Source: Sarcodiotheca gaudichaudii (taxonomy: Eukaryota > Rhodophyta > Florideophyceae > Gigartinales > Solieriaceae). Taken from it: DNA of 64,000 nucleotides. Each line of letters starts with the position of its first letter. Position 1 is the stretch's first letter. The stretch is from positions 62,001-126,000 of the forward strand of contig JAUKVZ010000004.1 in the NCBI GenBank assembly GCA_032355985.1, given 5' to 3'. The notes below the pieces were generated by a model. It was not told the origin of the DNA. It did not search any database and saw only the letters and a program-made list of their open reading frames with translations. Both the position numbers and the translations under genes were made by a program. Shown one piece after another: positions 57,917 through 64,000 of the stretch.

Positions 57917-60178
57917 ATGACATTCATCAACCTCGGCCTCGCCATCGCCGGCGCCGCGGCAGTCGCCATCCCGATCATCATTCACCTGCTCTTCCGCCGG
58001 AAGCGCAAGCCTGTCATGTGGGGCGCCATGCGCTTCCTCCTCGAGGCGTATCGCAAACAGCGCCGCAGGCTCACGCTCGAGCAGATGCTCCTCCTTGCCG
58101 CGCGATGCCTCGTCATCCTGCTCCTGGCCATGGCGCTGGGCCGACCCGTGCTCGAACGCGCAGGCGTCCTCGGCGCCGGAAGCGCCCGCACGATCTATCT
58201 CCTCGTCGATAACAGCCTTGCGTCCAGCGCGCAGATCGGTGACGAAACCGCCCTCGATGCGCACAAGCTCGCCGCGGCTCAAATCCTCGATTCACTCGGC
58301 CCATCCGATCGCGCCGGACTCATCACGCTCGGCGCGCCCGCCGAACCCATCGTTATCCCAGCGTCATCCAACCTCGGCGCCATCAACGAACTCATCCAGC
58401 AGCTCGAACCAACCGATGGCGCCAGCGATATCGCCGGCGCAGCAGACAGCCTTCGCGCGCTGCTCAGCAGTGACGCCGCGCCGGAAGAAGGCGATCGCTT
58501 CGCTGTGCTGCTCAGCGACTTCCGCACCGGTTCAGCCGATGTCGGCGCGCCCCTCCCGCCGGCGCTGCAGGCGATCGAAGGCGTGCAGATCTACGCCCTG
58601 CGCCCAACACCAGACACACTCGGCAATGTGCAAATCGTCTCCGTCGATCCGTTGCGCCCCGTCGTGCTGACAGGCGCTGCCGGCGCAGGCCTTGGTGATC
58701 AGATCAGCGTTCGCCTTCGCCGCACGGGCGCCGCCGTCGCCGAAAGCGGCGTCACAAGTGTCCGCGTCAGCGCTGTGCGCCCATCGCAGGGCCTCAGTTC
58801 CCGCGTCGCCGGCGCACAAACCAATGTTCGCTGGAGCCCCGGTCAATCAGAAGCAACCGCCTCCCTCGCGCTGAACATGATGGATGACGCCGGCGCCTCG
58901 CGCACAGGCCAGGACGATCTCACACTCATCGCCGAAATCGATCGCGACGCCGTTGGCGCGGACAACATTTACAGGCGTCCACTCGAAATCAAGAGCAGGC
59001 TCGGTGTGGCATTGATCGATCGCCGCCGCTTCGGCGCAGCGCCCACCATCGATCGCCTCGCGCCCGGCGACTGGATTCGCCTCGCGCTGTCGCCGACCGA
59101 CGATGCGCCCATCGAAATCCTCGAGATCGAACCCACCGCCATCGATGCGCCCAGCCTCGCAGGCGTCGCCTGTGCCATCACGCCAAGGCCCGATCTCATC
59201 ACCAATGACGGCTGGCGCAGACTTCGCCAGTTCGTCGACGCCGGCGGCATGCTCGTCATCTTCCCGCCATCCACGCCCGAACTGCATCTCTGGAGCGACG
59301 GCTTCTCCGAGCACTTCGGCGAGCAGTGGCGCATCGCCCGCGAACCCACCGAACACGAACAACCCCTGCGCCTCGTCAAGGATCAACCGCGCAGCGCCAT
59401 CCTCAATCTCATCTCCGATGAACTCGGCGACCTCGTCCGCCCCGTCACCATCTCGCGCACGCTTGATGTTGAAGAAGCGCCCGCCGGCGTGCGCGATGTG
59501 CTCTTGCTCGATGATGGCGCCGCCTGGGCCATCGCCGGCGCGCCGGAAACGGAAGATGGCGAAGAAGGCCGCGGCCTCGTCGTCTACTTCAGCTCCGCCC
59601 CCGCGCTGGAATGGACCGATCTGCCCGCCAAACCACTCATGGTCCCGCTGATGCAGGAACTCGTCCGCCAGGGCGTCGGTCAGGCGCAGGGCGCATGGGC
59701 AAGCGTCGCAGGCGAACGTCCCGCGACGCCATCGCGCACCAAAGAACTCGAACCCATCGTCATCGAACAGCTTGCGACAGCAGGCCCCGGCCTTGCCGTC
59801 GATGCCTCCGGCAGAACGATCGACGCCGTGCGCACATCCGGCCTCTACGTCGCACGCGATGAACGTGGCGCCAGCCGAGGCCTCGTCGCCGTCAACGCAG
59901 ATGCCGCCGCAGGCCGCACCGATGTGCAGGCGCCCACCGTCGTCCAGAGCTGGCTCGGCGGACTCACCGGTGGCGACACCGATATCGAATGGCTCGATCG
60001 CGAAGAAGGCGCCGCCGCACGTTTCGCCGCGACCGCCGATGACAGCCGAAGCTCACCCGTCAGCGTGCCGCTTCTGATCGCGGCGCTCGTCATAGCGCTT
60101 CTTGAAACCATCATGGCGCGATACTTCAGCCACGCCTTCCGCACATCGCCGGCCGCGGCAGGGGGGCAGCCCGCATGA
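57917..60178 (+). CDS. BatA-type membrane protein with VWA-like domain
   Basis: A 753-residue membrane protein. The N-terminus is the BatA anchor: a helix at about 3-24 (INLGLAIAGAAAVAIPIIIH), the basic loop LLFRRKRKPVMWGAMRFLLE, then a second helix LAARCLVILLLAMALGRPVL. The VWA-like domain follows; its metal motif reads DNSLAS rather than DxSxS, so metal binding may be weak. The middle is beta-rich with a CARDB-like feel, and a last helix at about 715-735 (LLIAALVIALLETIMARYF) closes the protein. Its stop overlaps the next start (ATGA, 60175-60178), so translation is coupled. Confidence 0.87.
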   Translation: MTFINLGLAIAGAAAVAIPIIIHLLFRRKRKPVMWGAMRFLLEAYRKQRRRLTLEQMLLLAARCLVILLLAMALGRPVLERAGVLGAGSARTIYLLVDNSLASSAQIGDETALDAHKLAAAQILDSLGPSDRAGLITLGAPAEPIVIPASSNLGAINELIQQLEPTDGASDIAGAADSLRALLSSDAAPEEGDRFAVLLSDFRTGSADVGAPLPPALQAIEGVQIYALRPTPDTLGNVQIVSVDPLRPVVLTGAAGAGLGDQISVRLRRTGAAVAESGVTSVRVSAVRPSQGLSSRVAGAQTNVRWSPGQSEATASLALNMMDDAGASRTGQDDLTLIAEIDRDAVGADNIYRRPLEIKSRLGVALIDRRRFGAAPTIDRLAPGDWIRLALSPTDDAPIEILEIEPTAIDAPSLAGVACAITPRPDLITNDGWRRLRQFVDAGGMLVIFPPSTPELHLWSDGFSEHFGEQWRIAREPTEHEQPLRLVKDQPRSAILNLISDELGDLVRPVTISRTLDVEEAPAGVRDVLLLDDGAAWAIAGAPETEDGEEGRGLVVYFSSAPALEWTDLPAKPLMVPLMQELVRQGVGQAQGAWASVAGERPATPSRTKELEPIVIEQLATAGPGLAVDASGRTIDAVRTSGLYVARDERGASRGLVAVNADAAAGRTDVQAPTVVQSWLGGLTGGDTDIEWLDREEGAAARFAATADDSRSSPVSVPLLIAALVIALLETIMARYFSHAFRTSPAAAGGQPA

Positions 60179-62529
60179 ATGAACTCATGAACAGGCTGCT
60201 CGATCTCAACGCGCTGCAATGGGGCGAAGAAGCCGTGCGCTTCGGCTTCGCACGATCCATGCCCGCCTGGCTGTGGGCCGGTGTCATCATCGGCGCCTTC
60301 GCATTCAGCGCCTGGAGCTACAGCCGCATGAATGGCGCACGCGCTGGACGCGTCGCCCTCGCCACCCTTCGCGGCCTGCTCATCATCACACTCGTCGCCC
60401 TTCTCGCCGGCCCGCAACTTGTGCGCACCGATGAAGAAGTCGAGCGCGACTGGGTCCTCGTCCTCGTCGATCGCTCCGCATCCATGACCATCGGCGATGT
60501 CGAAGGCGGCCCCGAACGCGTCGATCGCGAAGAACAACTGCGCGAAGCGATATCAGGAAGCTGGCCCATGTGGTCGGAGCTGACGGAAGAACGCACCGTC
60601 GTCTGGCTCGGCTTCAACGCCGGCGCCTTCGATCTCGACGCCACCGACAATCGCGTCGATCTCGGCGATCCCACCGGCGCTTCAACAAGTCTTGCACAAT
60701 CACTGGATCAGGCCCTTCGCCGCGCAGCCGCCCGACCGCTCTCCGGCGTCGTCATCCTTTCAGACGGCCGCTCCATTGATGAACCCGGCCGCAGCGCCAT
60801 CCGCGCGCTGCGCTCCGAGCGCGTGCCCGTGCACGTCGTCCCACTCGGCAGCCCCGATCCTGTGGGCGATCTTGCCGTCCGCCGCGCCGAGGGCCCGGAA
60901 GTCGCATTCGTCAATGACATCGCGCCCGTCACAGTCGATCTCGATCGACTCGGCGCCGTCGAAGACATCAGCGGCGTCGTGCGCCTCATCGATGAAACAA
61001 CCGGCATCGTCCTCGATGAAGAGCGCATCGAAGCCGCCAGTGAAAGCGGCCAGCTCACACTCACCCATCGGCCCACCGAACCCGGTGAAGCGACATGGCG
61101 CGTCGAGATCGTGCCCGATCGCCCCGACCTCATCGCAGGCAACAACACATCGCGCATCGAAATCGAACTCATCGATCGCCCGCTGCGTGTGCTTTATGTC
61201 GATGGCTACCCGCGCTGGGAAGAGCGCTACCTCAAGAACCTGCTCATCCGCGAAAAGTCCATCATTTCCAGCAATCTGCTGCTGGCGCCCAACCGCCGCG
61301 CCGGTCAGGAAGGCGATATCGAACTCGCCGCCCTGCCCAACTCACCCGAAGAATGGGCGCCCTTCGATATCGTCGTCCTCGGCGATGTCGAGGCTGATGT
61401 CTTCACCAACCGTCAGCTTGAAGACCTGAAGGAACACATCTCCCTTCGCGGCGCCGGCTTGCTCTGGATCGGCGGCCCCGGCGCCACGCCCGACTCCTGG
61501 TGGACATCGCCACTCGCAGATCTCCTGCCATTTACGCGCGACGCCGGCGCCTATGCCGTCGGCGGCGAAAGCGCCACCATCGTGCCCACACCGCTCGCCG
61601 CGCTCTTCGGCGTGCTGCGCCTCGGCACCGATGTCGCCGAAGGCATGCCGCTGGAGCTGCTCGATCCCTCAACCGGCTGGGCGCAGGTGCGCTGGTATCA
61701 GCGCATCGAGCCCCGCGGCGTCAAACCCACCGCCGAATCACTCGCCCTCGCTTCCCCGCCCGGCGCCGTCTTCATGAGTGATCAGGGCGAACCCGCAACC
61801 ACCGAAGGCACACCGATCATCCTCTCCATGCGCTACGGCGCCGGACGCTCCCTCTACGTCGCAACCGACGAGATCTGGCGCTGGCGCTACGGCCGCGGCG
61901 AACTGCTCTACGAACGCTTCTGGCTGCAACTCATCCGTATGCTCGGCCGCGAAAGCGTCGCGCGCACCGGACAAAGCGCCAAGCTCACCGTCGAACCGGC
62001 GCGCGCCGTCCTTGATCAGCCCGTGCGCATCGCCGTCGAACTCATTGATCAATCACTCGCCGAGCGCGATCTTGCCTCCATCCGCATCTCCCTGAAGCGC
62101 ACGCGCGCTCCCGGTGAAGACATGGAGCCCGCACCGATGGAGCTGACGCTTCGCCCCGAAGGCGACAATGCGCGATCCTTCGCCACAACCTGGCTTCCCA
62201 CCGAAGCCGGCGCATGGACCGTTGATGTGCGCGAAACCAGCCTCACAGGACTCGGCCTCACCGAAGAGCTGCTCGTCTCACTGCCCGATGATGAACTGCG
62301 CTTCCCCGAGACCGATCACGCGCTGCTCGCATCGCTCAGCGAAGAGACCGGCGGCGTCGTCCTCGAACCTGCGAATCTGGGCGATCTGCCCGAAGTGCTG
62401 CCCAATCGACGCGTCAGACTCGTCAGCGAAACAACAGAAGATCTCTGGGACACCCCTTTTGCACTCGCGCTCGTGCTTTCTTTACTGACACTCGAATGGG
62501 TGGGGCGTAGGCTTGTAAGGCTCATATAA
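60175..62529 (+). CDS. Membrane protein with VWA and glutamine-amidotransferase-like domains
   Basis: A 784-residue protein. Two helices near the start (AWLWAGVIIGAFAFSAWSYS and LRGLLIITLVALLAGPQLV) precede a VWA domain with an intact metal motif in VLVDRSASMTI (about 100). A region at about 340-560 has a class I amidotransferase-like fold (RPLRVLYVDGYPRWEERYLK, FDIVVLGDVEADVF, GAGLLWIGGPGA) but no cysteine nucleophile that I can see. The C-terminus has a beta-rich part and a final helix FALALVLSLLTLEWVG. It belongs to the MoxR cluster; likely function is envelope-protein assembly or quality control, by family analogy. Confidence 0.87.
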   Translation: MNELMNRLLDLNALQWGEEAVRFGFARSMPAWLWAGVIIGAFAFSAWSYSRMNGARAGRVALATLRGLLIITLVALLAGPQLVRTDEEVERDWVLVLVDRSASMTIGDVEGGPERVDREEQLREAISGSWPMWSELTEERTVVWLGFNAGAFDLDATDNRVDLGDPTGASTSLAQSLDQALRRAAARPLSGVVILSDGRSIDEPGRSAIRALRSERVPVHVVPLGSPDPVGDLAVRRAEGPEVAFVNDIAPVTVDLDRLGAVEDISGVVRLIDETTGIVLDEERIEAASESGQLTLTHRPTEPGEATWRVEIVPDRPDLIAGNNTSRIEIELIDRPLRVLYVDGYPRWEERYLKNLLIREKSIISSNLLLAPNRRAGQEGDIELAALPNSPEEWAPFDIVVLGDVEADVFTNRQLEDLKEHISLRGAGLLWIGGPGATPDSWWTSPLADLLPFTRDAGAYAVGGESATIVPTPLAALFGVLRLGTDVAEGMPLELLDPSTGWAQVRWYQRIEPRGVKPTAESLALASPPGAVFMSDQGEPATTEGTPIILSMRYGAGRSLYVATDEIWRWRYGRGELLYERFWLQLIRMLGRESVARTGQSAKLTVEPARAVLDQPVRIAVELIDQSLAERDLASIRISLKRTRAPGEDMEPAPMELTLRPEGDNARSFATTWLPTEAGAWTVDVRETSLTGLGLTEELLVSLPDDELRFPETDHALLASLSEETGGVVLEPANLGDLPEVLPNRRVRLVSETTEDLWDTPFALALVLSLLTLEWVGRRLVRLI

Positions 62530-62674
62530 CGCATGTGAAAAAACGGACGCTCACGGCGCCGCGCCGAGCGAAATCGTCGATATGAACTGCGGTTTCAGCC
62601 CGTTTCTTCGAACTTTGACGAACTCAATCATCACCGCCAGCGCCTCATTAGAGAAGGCCGAAGGCTGAGAAACA

Positions 62675-64000
62675 GTGGACGCGCAGAATATTGACAAGCC
62701 GAAAACGACCGAAGCGACGCCGGACATCCGGCTCGTGCAGTCTGCGCTGACGCGACTCATCAGCCGCGCACGGCTTGTGCTGTCCCTGCAGCGCATCTTC
62801 CTGCTCATCGGCGGGCTGCTGCTGGCGCTCGTCGCCATCTCGCTTCTTGATTTCATGCTGCGCTTTCCCGTGTGGATCCGCACAGGCCACCTCGTCATCG
62901 GCGCACTTGTCGCCGGCTTCATCATCTGGCGATTCATCCGCCCCGCGATGCGCTTCGCGCCCTCGCCCGCCACCATCGCGCTCAGGCTCGAAAAGCATGA
63001 TCCCTCCCTCAAGGGCATCCTCGCCAGCGGCGTCGAGTTCGCAAAATCAGGCGACGCATCATCCACCGAAAGCGAGTTCTCAAAGTCCCTCGCCGACGCC
63101 GTCGTGCGCGAGGCCGCCGAGAAGTTCAATCGCGCTCAGGTCAGGGGCGTTCTTCAAACGAATCACTTCTGGCGCGCCGTCGCCGCCATGGCGCTGACCA
63201 TCGTCCTTATCGCAACGCTAGCGATCTCGATGACCACGCTCACCGCCATCGGCGCGCAGCGTCAGCTCCTGCCATGGTCCGGCGCGCAATGGCCCAAGCG
63301 CACCCTTGTGCGCGATGTCACCGATGAAAGCGTTCATCCTCTCGGCGCTGCATTCAGCCTGCAGGCAGCGCTGGTGCGCACGAATCGATCCCCTGATCGC
63401 ACGGATGTCGCCGCTCGCTATCGCGTCGTCCGCAACGGGCGCGAAGGCGCATCGAAGCGCGTGATGCTCACATGGCAGGATCGCGAAGTCTCCGTCCCCG
63501 GCTACACGCGCACCGGTTCAGCCAGCGATCTGCACACATCCGGCGAACTCTTCGAGCGCCTCATCGAAGTCGAAGGCGACTCCCTCGAATACCGATTCGA
63601 AACACTCGATGACGAAACACCCTGGAAGCGCGTGCGCCTCGTGCCGCCGCCGGCGATCGTCAGCGCCGTCGCGACGGTCACGCCGCCCGCTTACGCCGCG
63701 CAGCTTGTCAGCGCCGCTCCCGGCGCGCTGGATCAGCAGTTCGGTTTCAACGATCTGGACATGGGCCCTGGTCGCGACGAGCGCGCCATCGCGCCGCGCT
63801 CCCTCGCAGGCAGCGAAGTCGAACTCGAACTCAAGCTCAACAAGCCGACACCAGTCGAACAGACCGAAGACTGGATGACTTCCACTTTCGGCCCGGCGCT
63901 GGCGCAGCGCGCCACCCTCACCGAAAGTGACGACGGCCTGACCTGGAATCTCTCCTGGACGCTCGATGACTCAGTCCGCGTTCCCATCGCGCTCGTCGAT
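62675..64000 (+). CDS. DUF4175-like large membrane protein, 3' end beyond the window
   Basis: From a GTG at 62675, the first start after an in-frame stop at 62666, the frame is open to the right edge (442 codons). It has helices at about 44-62 (RIFLLIGGLLLALVAISLL) and 75-90 (HLVIGALVAGFIIW), then a cytoplasmic-looking helical part (ATIALRLEKHDPSLKGILAS), a third helix at about 170-185 (AMALTIVLIATLAISM), and a long beta-rich region (RYRVVRNGREG, PPPAIVSAVATVTPPAYA). This plan and its place after the VWA genes fit the DUF4175-type proteins found in these clusters. A weak AAGG lies upstream. Confidence 0.75.
   Translation, partial: MDAQNIDKPKTTEATPDIRLVQSALTRLISRARLVLSLQRIFLLIGGLLLALVAISLLDFMLRFPVWIRTGHLVIGALVAGFIIWRFIRPAMRFAPSPATIALRLEKHDPSLKGILASGVEFAKSGDASSTESEFSKSLADAVVREAAEKFNRAQVRGVLQTNHFWRAVAAMALTIVLIATLAISMTTLTAIGAQRQLLPWSGAQWPKRTLVRDVTDESVHPLGAAFSLQAALVRTNRSPDRTDVAARYRVVRNGREGASKRVMLTWQDREVSVPGYTRTGSASDLHTSGELFERLIEVEGDSLEYRFETLDDETPWKRVRLVPPPAIVSAVATVTPPAYAAQLVSAAPGALDQQFGFNDLDMGPGRDERAIAPRSLAGSEVELELKLNKPTPVEQTEDWMTSTFGPALAQRATLTESDDGLTWNLSWTLDDSVRVPIALVD

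Noticed and set aside
1-64000. tRNA, rRNA, CRISPR, insertion sequence or prophage
   Set aside because: Gaps are short. I saw no tRNA cloverleaf, repeat-spacer array, transposase, integrase or terminal repeats.

Overview
The window is a GC-rich bacterial chromosome segment, tightly packed with genes on both strands, with no tRNA, rRNA, CRISPR, prophage or insertion sequence that I can see. Gene content points to Planctomycetota, most likely the Phycisphaerae. The indications are a MoxR / DUF58 / VWA-BatA / VWA-glutamine-amidotransferase-like / DUF4175 cluster, a large Ser/Thr kinase with a TPR tail, a prepilin ending in an H-x8-D motif like the planctomycete H-X9-DG pilins, FG-GAP plus dockerin and HAF-repeat exported proteins, a PEP-CTERM-like tail, and a Tat-exported NAD(P)-binding protein. 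The assignment is inference from families, not from a marker gene.

Layout. 0-10 kb: comEC (cut by the left edge), a 2-hydroxyacid dehydrogenase, an acidic membrane protein, rsmE, an exported prenyltransferase-repeat protein, a Tat-exported epimerase-like protein, a GNAT enzyme and an M32 carboxypeptidase. 10-19.5 kb: a Lon-substrate-binding-domain protein, a gene-free stretch bounded by two terminators (possible RNA gene), an ECF sigma / RskA-type anti-sigma pair divergent from a double FAS1 protein, an Hsp70 (HscA-like), a short pheT, and an iron-type module of a 42-residue membrane protein plus heme oxygenase behind a Fur-box-like palindrome. 19.4-25.5 kb: ilvE, divergent proB and proA, a PH-domain protein, a pabC-like lyase and a GNAT enzyme. 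26-30 kb: dnaE. 30-34 kb: a four-gene minus-strand unit with two ketosynthases, one with an altered active site, around a GxxExxY protein. 34-43 kb: gatB, two tandem low-GC paralogues of unknown function, a kinase, ispD, a zinc-ribbon membrane protein and a reduced ApgM-like protein. 42.5-50.8 kb: HAF protein, exported hydrolase, gatA, prepilin, FG-GAP protein and gatC. 50.8-55.6 kb: a TVP38-like membrane protein, tRNase Z, dnaA, a candidate oriC and mutM. 55.7-64 kb: the moxR cluster, cut by the right edge.

How it works together. Housekeeping functions dominate: replication (dnaA, dnaE, candidate oriC), repair (mutM), translation (rsmE, pheT, gatA, gatB, gatC, tRNase Z), amino acids (ilvE, proA, proB), folate and isoprenoid precursors (pabC-like, ispD). 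The gat and pro genes are scattered or divergent rather than in their usual operons. A recurring regulatory signal stands out. At least 13 genes without a Shine-Dalgarno sequence carry a TAnnnT hexamer ending 6-11 nt before the start codon, the geometry of leaderless transcripts, while other genes carry good Shine-Dalgarno sites. Least explained are the possible RNA at 11.05-11.48 kb, the paired proteins at 36.0-37.4 kb with a duplicated promoter-like element, the ketosynthase unit with its embedded GxxExxY protein, and the small membrane protein before heme oxygenase.
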